From assembly GCA_028819005.1 (NCBI GenBank), contig JAPPMP010000042.1:1-64000 (forward strand): a stretch of 64,000 bases of DNA. The letters run 5' to 3'. The position numbers and the translations under genes were made by a program. The notes beneath the pieces are model-generated. The model was not told the origin of the DNA and did not search any database. It saw only the letters and a list, made by a program, of their open reading frames with translations. Source of the DNA: Acidimicrobiaceae bacterium. GTDB lineage: Bacteria > Actinomycetota > Acidimicrobiia > Acidimicrobiales > Aldehydirespiratoraceae. Shown here in pieces: positions 49,504-58,068 of the stretch (position 1 is the first letter of the stretch; each line of letters starts with the position of its first letter).

Positions 49504-50939
49504 GGTTCTCGTACCTTCACCAGTTCGTAGGTGTTTGAATCGAGTAATCCGATCAGTGATGACTCCTCTCCCGGTTTGTATCCGACCATCACGGAATTGC
49601 GGGCTCGCCCGACAGCCATCGCCAGCATCCGGCGGAGTCGTTCAAGGTCGGCGTCGCCGGCTTCGGGTCCGTGTGGCGTTACTTGTTGGCTGAGTCCGGG
49701 CAGCAGAACATGGTCGAACTCAAGCCCCTTCGCTGAGTGGATTGTGCATAGCGCGACGACCTCTGGACCGGTGGGCCACTCGTTCTGCCGGGTCAATTCG
49801 CAGTAGGGGATTCCTCGGTTGTGCAGTTCGGTTCGAACCTTGTCGAACCAGCCGCCGCCGCGAGGCTTCAGTATTGCTACGGACTCACGCTTCAGGTCGG
49901 CGGTGCTCTCCAGCCTGTCCAGCATCACTTCGAGTTGTTCGCCGTATTTTCCGGCCACAACCAGCGGTTTTGCTCCCAATCGATGGCATGCCGAGAAGTC
50001 CGGCAACGTACCGTCGTCCTCAGAAGGGAGCTCGTTCACCAGGGGGTAGGCGAACGAAGCGATCTCCGCGGTGTTGCGGTAGTTCTCTTTGAGCGTGTAG
50101 ATGACCTCGGGTCGGGCCTGAATGCCGACTTCGGACCATTTGAAGAATCGTGGATAGATGCGTTGAATTGCGTCGAGCACGAACGTGGTATTGTGTCGGT
50201 CCTGCAGATGTTTGAGGATGGCGCGGACCTGGTTGGCCGAAAAGTCTTGCGCTTCGTCCACGACCACGACATCGTAAAGAAGGTCTGGCCCAGTCTTGGC
50301 GGCAAGCAGGGCAAGGTCGTCCCAGTCGATCTTGCCGCGCTTCTGCTTGGTGTTCACGTAGGCGGGTATGACTTCCCAGATCAACTTTTCGCGGGTTGGC
50401 CGAGCCATGCGGGGCGCGGAGCCTCGGCCTTCTCGGACAACCGTCAGATACTCCGACAGGCTTTCTGGCTCAAAGTTATCGGGGTCGTACGCGAAGCGAC
50501 CCAATATGTATTGGATCTCGTCGAATAGAAACTCATGTTGGCGCGATGTCGCGAAGTCATTTAGGTGCGGCCGTAGCATTGCTGAGGTTTCGTCGCCCCC
50601 AGCAATGTCAACATCGCCGACGAGAGACCTCGCCCAGCTACTGAATGTGCTGATCTCCAACTGGAGCGCATCATGTTCGGGTGCGGAACTGCGGGCGAGT
50701 TCTGTTATGTAGCCCCTGAGGGTTTGATTGAATGTCAACACCAACATCCGCACGGGGGCGACGTGTTCTGAGCGTTCGCGGCGTTTTTCTCGGACTCGGA
50801 TCTGTTCACGCAGTCGCAGCAGGGCGGTCGTAGTCTTGCCGCTTCCAGCAGCCCCTCTGATTATTCGGAACCCCGGCTTCACATCGGCCAGCACCTTCAA
50901 CTGCTCGGGCGTTGGATTGACCTTCGGCAAGAGGCGCAT
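49500..50939 (-). CDS. UvrD/PcrA-like superfamily 1 helicase
   Basis: This protein of about 479 residues has motif I 'GAAGSGKTTTALLRL', motif II 'DEAQDFS', 'LKENYRNT' (motif IV region), 'CTIHSAKGLEFDHVLLPGL' (motif V) and 'MAVGRARNSVMVGY' (motif VI). It is much shorter than UvrD because the accessory 1B/2B insertions are reduced. I prefer ATG 50939 (GTGGAG upstream) to the GTG at 50951. It is the first gene of the three-gene operon with the ADP-ribosylation pair and may act on the modified DNA. Confidence 0.9.
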   Translation of the reverse strand: MRLLPKVNPTPEQLKVLADVKPGFRIIRGAAGSGKTTTALLRLREQIRVREKRRERSEHVAPVRMLVLTFNQTLRGYITELARSSAPEHDALQLEISTFSSWARSLVGDVDIAGGDETSAMLRPHLNDFATSRQHEFLFDEIQYILGRFAYDPDNFEPESLSEYLTVVREGRGSAPRMARPTREKLIWEVIPAYVNTKQKRGKIDWDDLALLAAKTGPDLLYDVVVVDEAQDFSANQVRAILKHLQDRHNTTFVLDAIQRIYPRFFKWSEVGIQARPEVIYTLKENYRNTAEIASFAYPLVNELPSEDDGTLPDFSACHRLGAKPLVVAGKYGEQLEVMLDRLESTADLKRESVAILKPRGGGWFDKVRTELHNRGIPYCELTRQNEWPTGPEVVALCTIHSAKGLEFDHVLLPGLSQQVTPHGPEAGDADLERLRRMLAMAVGRARNSVMVGYKPGEESSLIGLLDSNTYELVKVREP

Positions 50940-51040
50940 CTCGGACTCCACATGTTGTCGGTCCCACTGCCTGGGACCACGTGGAAATCATCTTAGCGGA
51001 TTGTGCACCGTCGGATGAGCATCCTCCGGCGCTCGGGCCT

Positions 51041-51745
51041 CTAGGCGTTCAGGTGGGTTTTCAGGAACGCTGACGTGCGGGCCCAGGAAGCGGCCGCGGC
51101 CGACGGGTTGGCGAACATCGGGTTCTTGTCGTTGTCGAAAGCATGGCCAGCCCCCTCTTGCACCAGGATCTCAACGTTGTCCATCCCCTCGGTGGCTGCG
51201 CGAAGGCCGTCCACGTGCTCGTTGGGCAGGAAAGGATCGTCATCGCCGAAGTGGAACAAGATCGGGCAGGTGATCCCAGAGGCCTTGTCGAGGTTCTCGC
51301 CGATCATCGATCCGTAGTACGACACAGCGCAGGTCGGCTCGTGAGCTGCTGCGGCCAGGTAGGTCATCGAGCCGCCGAAGCAGAACCCCATCACCGCAAC
51401 GCCGCCCCGTACCTCGGAGCGGCTCGACAGATGATCCAGTGCAGCGCCGATGTCGGCGACGCCGTCTTCAGGAGCATGCTGATTGGCGATTTCGAAGGCC
51501 GGCCCCAAGTCCTCCGGGCCTCGGGCGTCGACGCGGAACGGGTGCTGGATCCGCCAGTACATGTGGGGCGCCAGTACGACGTAGCCCTCGTTGGCGAGAC
51601 GCTCGGCAACGCTGCGGATGTAGTCGTTGATCCCGAAGATCTCCTGGATCAGCACGACACCGGGTCCGCTGCCGCTGTCGGGAGTACACAAGATTGAGGG
51701 AATGTCGCCTGAGGCACTGGATATTGCTTGGTCTGTTGTTGGCAT
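51041..51745 (-). CDS. Dienelactone hydrolase family protein
   Basis: This 234-residue alpha/beta hydrolase has the Cys nucleophile in 'GFCFGG', Asp in 'HFGDDDPFLPNEH' and His in 'GAGHAFDND', the classic dienelactone hydrolase triad. It could hydrolyse dienelactones from ring cleavage or related lactones. It is divergent from the SDR gene, separated by 61 bases. Confidence 0.9.
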   Translation of the reverse strand: MPTTDQAISSASGDIPSILCTPDSGSGPGVVLIQEIFGINDYIRSVAERLANEGYVVLAPHMYWRIQHPFRVDARGPEDLGPAFEIANQHAPEDGVADIGAALDHLSSRSEVRGGVAVMGFCFGGSMTYLAAAAHEPTCAVSYYGSMIGENLDKASGITCPILFHFGDDDPFLPNEHVDGLRAATEGMDNVEILVQEGAGHAFDNDKNPMFANPSAAAASWARTSAFLKTHLNA

Positions 51746-51806
51746 GGCTCGGAGTTTATGGGCGTTAGGGTGCTGGCGCAGGTCTGCGGATCGTTAAGGA
51801 GTTCTC

Positions 51807-52622
51807 ATGGACGTCAATCGGATCACTTCACTGTTCGGGCTACAGGGTCGGCGTGCCGTTGTCACAGGCGGCAGTCGCGGTATCGGCAGGATGATCGCGG
51901 AGGGGTTGCTCGACGCCGGATGTGAGGTGATCATCACCGCTCGCAAAATCGAACAGGTCACGTCGGCCGCTGATGAGATGTCAACGAAAGGCACCTGCAT
52001 CGCAGTTCCCAGCGACCTCTCCACTGACGAGGGCATCGATCATCTTGCCGCCGCTGTCAACGAACGCTGGGATTCGCTGGACATTCTGGTCAACAACGCG
52101 GGCGCGTCGTGGGGTCAACCTCTGGACGACTTCAGCGCGCAGGGTTGGGACAAGGTCATGAACGTGAATGTCCGAGGAGTGTTCTTTCTCACCCAACGGT
52201 TGCTGCCGCTGCTTCGCGCTGCTGCCCTAGAGTCACATCCAGCCCGAATTATCAACACCGGTTCGGTCAACGGTCTGACTCCACCGGAGATGGACACGTT
52301 CTCTTATTCGTCGTCGAAAGCAGCGGTGCACATGCTGACCCGCCACCTTGCCAAACAACTGGCCGGTGAGCACATCACGGTCAACGCCATCGCCCCCGGG
52401 CCCTTCGATTCCCAGATGATGGCCTTTGCCCTCAACGATCCCAAGGCTCGTGCCGGTATTGCCCGAGACGTGCCCCTCGGCAGGATCGGCATGCCTGATG
52501 ACATGGCCGGAGTAGCGATTTACCTGGCGTCTGCTGCCGCCTCCTATGTCACCGGCGCGGTCGTACCCGTCGGCGGCGGCCTGTCCACCGTCGCCGAGAA
52601 CACTGCGTGGGGGCGGGACTAG
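51807..52622 (+). CDS. Short-chain dehydrogenase/reductase
   Basis: This 271-residue SDR has 'TGGSRGIGRMIAEGLLDAGCEVI', 'LVNNAGASWG', the active-site 'YSSSKAAVHML' and C-terminal 'IYLASAAASYVTGAVVPVGGG'. TTAAGGAG precedes the ATG. It is probably an NAD(P)-dependent oxidoreductase of the glucose/RhlG-like group. Its TAG stop shares the palindrome CTAG with the stop of the convergent P450. Confidence 0.9.
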   Translation: MDVNRITSLFGLQGRRAVVTGGSRGIGRMIAEGLLDAGCEVIITARKIEQVTSAADEMSTKGTCIAVPSDLSTDEGIDHLAAAVNERWDSLDILVNNAGASWGQPLDDFSAQGWDKVMNVNVRGVFFLTQRLLPLLRAAALESHPARIINTGSVNGLTPPEMDTFSYSSSKAAVHMLTRHLAKQLAGEHITVNAIAPGPFDSQMMAFALNDPKARAGIARDVPLGRIGMPDDMAGVAIYLASAAASYVTGAVVPVGGGLSTVAENTAWGRD

Positions 52623-53851
52623 CGAACCAGGCGGACCGGGAGGTGTTTCAGGGAGTTGTTGAGGTTCGACTGCTGGCGTCTCGGCTCGCCGGTCAACTCG
52701 ATGTGTGACCAGCGTTTGAGGACCTCGTCGAAGAAGACTCGACCCTCGAGGCGCGCCAGGTGAACTCCAAGGCAGAAATGGGTGCCGAAGCCGAAGGAGA
52801 GATGATGGTTGGGGTCTCGGGTGATGTCGAACGCCTGCGGGTTCTCGAACACCGCCTCGTCGCGGTTGGCGGACGTGTAGATCATCGCGACCTTGTCGCC
52901 CGCGGCAATTGACTTGCCGCCGAGTTCGGTGTCGACAAGCGCTGTGCGCCGGAAATAGTGCAGAGGGTTGGCCCATCGCAAGATCTCCTCGACTGCCTTG
53001 GCTGTCAGTGCCCTGTCGTCGCGCAGGAGTTGCAACTGCTCGGGATGTTGCAGCAGTGCGAGCAGACCGCTCGACAACATTGTGCGGGTGGTGTCGTTGC
53101 CTGCGGTGACCAACTGCACGAAGAAACGACCGAAGTCGACGTCGGTCATCAACTTGCCGTCGAACTCCGTTCCCAGAAGCAGGTCGGTCAGATCACCCTG
53201 CAATGGTTCGTTCCGACGTTTGGCTGCGAACGCCATGGCGTACATGGCCATGTCGATGCTCGATGAGCCGCGTTCCTCTGCGGCGGCTATATCGGGGTCC
53301 TGACCGCCGCTGTTGCGTTCGGCCATGGCGTGGATCTCGGGCCAATCCTCTTGTGGCAACCCCATGAGTTCGCCGACGACCTGGCTGGGCAGATGGGCGC
53401 AAACGTCGTGGACGAACTCGACCTCGCGACCCTCTGCTTGTTCAGCCAGAACCTCGGCGCGGTCGAGGATCTCTATTGTGATGGTGCGGATTCGCTCTTC
53501 CATAGCGCCGATCACCCGGGCTTTGAACTCTGGAGAGATGGGTCGTCGGTAGGCGGTGTGACGAGGCGGATCCATGGCCAACAACATGTCCCGCATCTGC
53601 GCGAGACCGGGCGGGTCCAGGTTCTCGATCACCACTCCGCCCTCGTGGGCTGAGAAGATCTCAGGGTGTTTGGCGACGTGCATCACATCGGCGTGCCGCA
53701 GCACCGCCCAGTAGCCGGGCTCGTCCTCCATCTCTTGAAAAACCACAGGTTCCTCACGGCGCAGACGCGTGAAAAGGTCGTGCGGCGGCGCGTCGACGTA
53801 TGTTTCCGGCCGGTGCAGCGCCAGTTGATCTGGGTTCGCGTCGATGCTCAC
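52619..53851 (-). CDS. Cytochrome P450
   Basis: This 410-residue P450 has 'TAGNDTT' (249-255), ExxR in 'EEILR' and the heme loop 'FGFGTHFCLG' with Cys360. The pattern 'EPGYWAVLRHADV' and 'DPPRHTAYRR' places it with the same actinobacterial class as the other three, but it is the most diverged. No ferredoxin is next to it, so it may share the one at 6496. Confidence 0.9.
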   Translation of the reverse strand: MSIDANPDQLALHRPETYVDAPPHDLFTRLRREEPVVFQEMEDEPGYWAVLRHADVMHVAKHPEIFSAHEGGVVIENLDPPGLAQMRDMLLAMDPPRHTAYRRPISPEFKARVIGAMEERIRTITIEILDRAEVLAEQAEGREVEFVHDVCAHLPSQVVGELMGLPQEDWPEIHAMAERNSGGQDPDIAAAEERGSSSIDMAMYAMAFAAKRRNEPLQGDLTDLLLGTEFDGKLMTDVDFGRFFVQLVTAGNDTTRTMLSSGLLALLQHPEQLQLLRDDRALTAKAVEEILRWANPLHYFRRTALVDTELGGKSIAAGDKVAMIYTSANRDEAVFENPQAFDITRDPNHHLSFGFGTHFCLGVHLARLEGRVFFDEVLKRWSHIELTGEPRRQQSNLNNSLKHLPVRLVR

Positions 53852-53954
53852 ACCGACAACTTATCGCGGCCCTTCGTTGGAGAATGGGCATCGGTGCTCG
53901 TACCCTCAACAGTCGGTCCAGGTCAATGCGTCGTCGACCGGAGAGGAGCCCGCA

Positions 53955-54227
53955 ATGGCAACCGGACGATCCAGTTTTGCGAAACGGCAGCGTGACATGG
54001 CCAAGAAGGCCAAGGCACAGGCCAAGAGGGAGAAGCGTCTCGACAAGAGCGAGTATGGCGACGACTCTGACAGCGAAGTAGTCGACGACGACGTCCCCGC
54101 GTTGTCGAACGATGATGTGATGGCTCGTATCGAGGATCTGCACCGCCGCTACGACGACGGTCAGATGGATCTCGACACTTTCGATGAACAGCGGGCCGCG
54201 TTGATGGCCCAGATTTCTGTCGACTGA
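53955..54227 (+). CDS. Small highly charged protein
   Basis: This 90-residue protein has a basic N-terminal half (alternating Lys/Arg/Ala, 'AKKAKAQAKREKRLDKSE') and an acidic middle ('DDSDSEVVDDDVP'), ending in a helix ('NDDVMARIEDLHRRYDDGQMDLDTFDEQRAAL'). GGAGAGGAG precedes the ATG at 53955; the ORF track start at 53844 is too early. I do not recognise a family. The basic tail suggests nucleic-acid or ribosome contact. Confidence 0.7.
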   Translation: MATGRSSFAKRQRDMAKKAKAQAKREKRLDKSEYGDDSDSEVVDDDVPALSNDDVMARIEDLHRRYDDGQMDLDTFDEQRAALMAQISVD

Positions 54228-54325
54228 CTCAGTACCGCAGGCCGGACCCGCAGATCGAGCGGTTTTGACTGTCGGAGAGGCAGTTGGTCTCGCTGCCTGA
54301 TGGCATGCACTTGAACGCACGGGTT

Positions 54326-54649
54326 CTAGATGCCTTGGATCGCCCCTACGATCAAGACAATGAAGAGCAGTGGGACCGTCCAGCGGTTGTGTTTGCCCCA
54401 TGTTGGCCGGGGAGGCATAGCACGGTGCCTGATTCGATATATCGCCAGATCACCGAGCACCCAGACCACGTAAAGCCCCAGCGATATGGCGTTCCGCAGA
54501 GGGGACTGGGTCAGGGCTATCCAAGCCCACGCCAGCAAGGGCAAACCGAAGAGGTAGTCCGAGGTCAGAACATCGACAGAAAGCAGCCGTGGTCTTTGGT
54601 CTACCGGCTCGGTCTGTGTGGCTTCTTCGGTTGATTCTGTTTGTGTCAT
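54326..54649 (-). CDS. 107-residue membrane protein, copy A
   Basis: This is one of three paralogues of exactly 107 residues. Three hydrophobic segments are visible ('YLFGLPLLAWAWIAL', 'NAISLGLYVVWVLGDLAIY', 'RWTVPLLFIVLIVGAIQGI') with the conserved loop 'MPPRPTWGKHNRWTVP' between the last two. I do not recognise the family. The minus frame is the one intact in all three copies; the plus-strand frames have a stop in copy C. It lies downstream of a remnant of the FN3-like ORF (54779-54817). Confidence 0.65.
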   Translation of the reverse strand: MTQTESTEEATQTEPVDQRPRLLSVDVLTSDYLFGLPLLAWAWIALTQSPLRNAISLGLYVVWVLGDLAIYRIRHRAMPPRPTWGKHNRWTVPLLFIVLIVGAIQGI

Positions 54650-54778
54650 TAGATTGTCATCCTAACTGCCAGCCTGGTTCGGCGCAGACCGGTCGGTTTG
54701 CGGGCGTGGTGTTCGTGTGAGCGCTTGTGTCAACGGTGAGTCGTCTGACGGGCATCGGCTCGACTTTCCTAGCCGCCG

Positions 54779-54817
54779 GGGCAGTCGGTGCGGGCCCATA
54801 TCCAGCAGGGGAAGGTC
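54779..54817 (-). pseudogene. Remnant of the FN3-like ORF 3' end
   Basis: CTAGCCGCCGGGGCAGTCGG and the following bases match the 3' end of the ORF at 55284, reading 'TDCPGG' and stop on the minus strand. The rest of the ORF is missing here. It shows that copy A of the module was once complete. Confidence 0.6.
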
Positions 54818-54835
54818 CCTACCCAACCGGGATGT

Positions 54836-55159
54836 CTAGATGCCTTGGATCGCCCTTACGATGAAGACGGTAAAGAGCAGCGGGACTGTCCAGCGGTTGT
54901 GTTTGCCCCATGTTGGCCGGGGAGGCATAGTACGGTGTCTGATTCCATATATCGCCAGATCGCCAAGTATCCCGACCACGTAACCCCCCAGCGATATGGC
55001 GTTCGACAGGGGGGAGTGAGTCGCTGTTATCCAAGCCCACACCAACAGGGGCAAACCAAAGAAGAAGTCCGAGGCCAAAGCTTCAATAAAGAACAGACGC
55101 GGCCTTTCGTCTGTCGGCCCGGTCTGTGCGGGTACTTCGGTCGTATCCGTATGTGTCAT
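54836..55159 (-). CDS. 107-residue membrane protein, copy B
   Basis: This second paralogue has the same length, the same three hydrophobic segments and the same 'MPPRPTWGKHNRWTVPLLF' loop as copy A. Substitutions concentrate in the N-terminal tail and the first segment. It follows the FN3-like ORF at 55284 by 124 bases. Confidence 0.65.
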   Translation of the reverse strand: MTHTDTTEVPAQTGPTDERPRLFFIEALASDFFFGLPLLVWAWITATHSPLSNAISLGGYVVGILGDLAIYGIRHRTMPPRPTWGKHNRWTVPLLFTVFIVRAIQGI

Positions 55160-55283
55160 TTGATTGTCATCCTAACTGCCCTCCTGGGTTTGCGCAGACC
55201 GGTCGGTTTGCGGGTGTGGTGTTCGTGTTGGTTGGGCGTTTGTGTCATCGGTGAGTCGTCTGACGGGCATCGGCTCGGCTTTC

Positions 55284-55529
55284 CTAGCCGCCGGGGCAGT
55301 CGGCGTAGGTCCATACCCAGCCGGAGTGTTTAGACGCTCCCACCGAGGAGACCAGCACGAGGTTGCTTGAGCGCGAGACGGTTTTTGACACTGAGTAGCT
55401 CCCCGGTACCTGGGGAATCGGGTTGTCTGCTGGAATCGACCCCCAGGAACCACCCAGGTAGTACCGGTAAGACTCGATGGGTGTCGGTGAAGTTTTTTCG
55501 GGGAGCTTGGTGTGTATGTGTACCGGCAT
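55284..55529 (-). CDS. FN3-like small ORF, copy B
   Basis: This 81-residue frame reads 'SPTPIESYRYYLGGSWGSIPADNPIPQVPGSYSVSKTV' and ends 'SGWVWTYADCPGG', which resembles the last strands of a fibronectin type III or similar beta-sandwich domain. It is about 80% identical to the ORF at 57823. It has no signal peptide or clear ribosome site, so it is probably the separated 3' part of a longer, broken gene. Confidence 0.4.
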   Translation of the reverse strand: MPVHIHTKLPEKTSPTPIESYRYYLGGSWGSIPADNPIPQVPGSYSVSKTVSRSSNLVLVSSVGASKHSGWVWTYADCPGG

Positions 55530-55716
55530 CGGTTTCTGCCGCCGCTGCCACGGTTGAGCCCTGTGCTCTTCGCGCTGGTAGCCTCGTGGCTTTCATGACG
55601 GTACGAGCTTGGCCAATCCTGTCCTAACCTTCCGAAGCCTCTCGGCCTTCCGTTCAGTTCTTTTTCAAGCGCTGGTTCGCGCCACTCTCCGGCACTCCGA
55701 GTTGCTGCAACCAGAG
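55476..55716. repeat. 241-bp near-identical block, copy 1
   Basis: This block matches 58015-58255 over 241 bases with only two differences by eye (an A/G in GTRCCGGC and an A/G near the end). The neighbouring paralogous DNA on the module side is clearly more diverged. It begins near GATGGGTGTCGG and ends at CCAGAG. Each copy lies at the 5' end of its FN3-like ORF on the minus strand. Confidence 0.9.
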
Positions 55717-55960
55717 GTTGATAAGCCCAGTGATTCTCGTTGTTGTTGAACTTGTAGTCTTTGCTGACACACGTGTAGGGGCCTGATCGTTGCGATGCCA
55801 GCGGACCTCGTAACGTGTCGTGCTAGGCGCATGAAACGGCCGTTCCCAAGAGATCTCAATAACAGAATCACCAGAACTCACCAACAAATTGCGGGGTTCT
55901 CGTTTCGGGACTGCAACAGGTGTAGCGCTCGCTTCGACGTACGCGCTTTTCCGGCTTTTC
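55654..55960 (-). pseudogene. Truncated fibronectin type III domain gene
   Basis: The C-terminal 90 residues of the ORF at 55654-56295 read 'PRNLLVSSGDSVIEISWERPFHAPSTTRYEVRWHR' and 'TTTRITGL', a good FN3 domain. Upstream the frame turns into low-complexity Thr/Pro text antisense to the ISL3-like element, so the true 5' part has been replaced. It is a broken surface or secreted protein gene. The end point near 55960 is approximate. Confidence 0.6.
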
Positions 55961-56016
55961 GCGAATGAGGTTGGAGTAGGGGTTTGTGGGGTGTCCGCGG
56001 TTGGGTGGGTGGGGTC

Positions 56017-57372
56017 CTCCGGAGTCGGGGTTGTGATCACGCCTGAGCCTGGAGGAACCCCTGTGGGACGTGACCCTATGCGTATGTGTGAGTTGTTGGC
56101 AGGTCTCGGCGAGGTCGACGTGTTGGGCGTCGACCACGGTGTGGGCGGCGAGCCGTTGATGTTGCATGTGCGTTGCCGGGCGCCGCGGCCGTTGTGTGCA
56201 GGGTGCGGGGGAGGGTTGTGGTCCGACGGCGGCCGGGCGGTGGTGCTGGTGGATCTGCCGGTGTTCGGCCGGCCGGTGAGGTTGGTGTGGCGCAAAGGTC
56301 GATGGAGACGCCCCGACAGAGGCTGCGGGACGGGCTCGGTGACACAGCAGAACCCTCAGATCGCGCCGCGGCGGGCGTTGTTGACGACGCGGGCCGCGAG
56401 GTGGGCGACCCGTCAAGTCGGTCGGGGTCGCCCTGTCGGCGATGCCGCAGCAGAGTTGGGGTGTTGCCGGTCAGCGGCGAGCCAATCGGTTCTGGTGTGG
56501 GGTCAAGGGTTGCTCGACGCTGATGTAGAACGGATCGGCGCAACGAACGCGGCAGGTCTTGACGAGACGCTGTTTTGCCGTGGGGGCCGTTATAGACGCA
56601 AAGAGTGGCGCGCCAGCATCGTTGACGCGTCCGGGGGCAGGTTGTTGGACGTCGCTGCCGGCAGAACCGCTAAAGCGCCCGCGCAGTGGCTGCTTGATCA
56701 ACCACAACACTGGCGTGATGGCGTTCGATGGGCCGCTTTGGACCTGTCCGGGCCGTATCGGGCGGCGCTGGACACTGTGCTGCCGCACGCAGCTCAAGTC
56801 GCGGATCCGTTCCATGTGATCAGGCTCGCCGACAACACGCTTGACGACGCTGAGGCGCCGGGCGCAGAACCAGACTCTGAGACATCGGGGCCGCGAAGGC
56901 GGCCCCCTGTATCGCAGTCGGAAACTGCTGTTGTGCGCCCACGAAACCGTCAACGCTGCCGCCGAGACGAAACTGCTCAGCCTGTTGGAGGCCGGCGACC
57001 CCCGCGGGGAGGCCCGCGACGCCTGGCACGCCAAAGAGACCCTGCGCGGGATCTACGACATCTCAGACCCCGAACTCGGCAAGATCACCGTCGATCAGCT
57101 CGCTGACGAGTTCTGCGACCCCTGCCTTCCCAAAGAAGTCAACCGGCTAAGACGCACCCTGGCCCGTTGGCGCACCCAAATCTCGAACTGGCACCACGCC
57201 CGGGTCGCCAACGCCGCCACCGAAACCGCTGACAACCCGATCAAACGAGTCAAACGCGCCGCCTTCGAGTGAACCGACTTCAACAACCACCGGACCAGAG
57301 CACTCCTATACGCCGCCAAACCCAACTGGAACCTGCTCAACACCCTCACCCCGACCCAAAACGCGAAGACCC
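56017..57372 (+). mobile_element. Decayed ISL3-like insertion sequence
   Basis: The element is defined by a degenerate ISL3-family transposase, interrupts the FN3 module and truncates the FN3 gene. A possible left end GGGGTCCTCC near 56017 resembles the inverted right end (GGGGTCTTCG read from 57372 inward). The boundaries are tentative, and I could not find a convincing 8-bp target duplication. Confidence 0.6.
56078..57360 (+). pseudogene. ISL3-family transposase, frameshifted with premature stop
   Basis: Translation from ATG 56078 gives a Cys-rich zinc-finger-like N-terminus ('VRCRAPRPLCAGCGG') and DDE-domain text 'AGLDETLFCRGGRYRRKEW', 'ALDLSGPYRAAL' and 'VADPFHVIRLADNTLDD'. Near 56845 the frame breaks: the rest ('LRRRAQNQTLRHRGREGG', 'PLYRSRKLLLCAHE') continues in another frame to 'NPIKRVKRAAFE', where a TGA at 57270 interrupts before 'TDFNNHRTRALLYAAKPNWN'. 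At least two lesions make it non-functional. Confidence 0.85.
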
Positions 57373-57375
57373 CCT

Positions 57376-57699
57376 TTAGATGCCTTGGATCGCTCGGATG
57401 GTCAAGACGAGGAAATACAGCGGGACGGTCCAACGGCTATGCCTGCCCCATGCTGGCCGGGGAGGCATAGCGTGGTGTCTTATTCGATATATCGCTAGAT
57501 CGCCGATTACCCAAACTGCGTAAGCTCCAAGCGCCAGAGCACTCCAGACTGGAGCGGTGTTTGCTGCTATCCAAACCCAAACCAGCAGAGACAGGCCGGA
57601 GAGGTAGTCCACAGTCAATGCATCCACAGAGTACAGCCGTGGTCTTTGGTCTACCGGCTCGGTCTGTTTGGCCGCGTCGGTTGATTCTGTTTGTGCCAT
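57376..57699 (-). CDS. 107-residue membrane protein, copy C
   Basis: This third paralogue has the loop 'MPPRPAWGRHSRWTVPLYF' and ends 'TIRAIQGI'. It is the most diverged in the middle segment ('APVWSALALGAYAVWVIGD') but keeps length and topology. Retention of an open minus frame in all three copies suggests a real protein under some selection. It lies immediately past the right end of the ISL3-like element. Confidence 0.65.
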   Translation of the reverse strand: MAQTESTDAAKQTEPVDQRPRLYSVDALTVDYLSGLSLLVWVWIAANTAPVWSALALGAYAVWVIGDLAIYRIRHHAMPPRPAWGRHSRWTVPLYFLVLTIRAIQGI

Positions 57700-57822
57700 T
57701 AGGTTGTCATCCTAACTGCCGTCCTGGTTCGGCGCAGACCGGTCGGCATGCGGGTGTGATGTTTGTGTCGAATGGGCGTTTGTGTCAGTGGTGAGTCGCC
57801 TACGGGCATCGGCTCGACTTCT

Positions 57823-58068
57823 CTAGCTGCCGGTGCAGTCGGCGCGAGTCCATGCCCAGCCGGAGCGTCGAGACGCTCCCTGAGAGGAGACCAGCACGAG
57901 CGTGTTCGAGCGCGGGACGGTTTTTGACACTGTGTAGCTCCCCGGTACCTGGGGAATCGGGTTGTCCGCTGGAACCGATCCCCAGACGCCGCCTATGTAG
58001 TACCGGTAAGACTTGATGGGTGTCGGTGAAGTTTTTTCGGGGAGCTTGGTGTGTATGTGTGCCGGCAT
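57823..58068 (-). CDS. FN3-like small ORF, copy C
   Basis: This 81-residue paralogue of the ORF at 55284 has 'SYRYYIGGVWGSVPADNPIPQVPGSYTVSKTV' and ends 'SGWAWTRADCTGS'. Conservation of the frame and of hydrophobic positions favours a former or present coding function. No export signal is seen. The upstream 241-bp block may contain its promoter. Confidence 0.4.
   Translation of the reverse strand: MPAHIHTKLPEKTSPTPIKSYRYYIGGVWGSVPADNPIPQVPGSYTVSKTVPRSNTLVLVSSQGASRRSGWAWTRADCTGS

Noticed and set aside
54284-55333. Plus-strand ORFs conserved between copies A and B of the membrane-protein module
   Set aside because: They look conserved only because the DNA is duplicated; the matching plus frame in copy C has an internal TAG, whereas the minus frame is open in all three.
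55330-55596. Frame beginning MKATRLPARR in both 241-bp blocks
   Set aside because: It is intact in both copies only over the near-identical block; beyond it the two frames diverge without keeping protein similarity, unlike the FN3-like frame.
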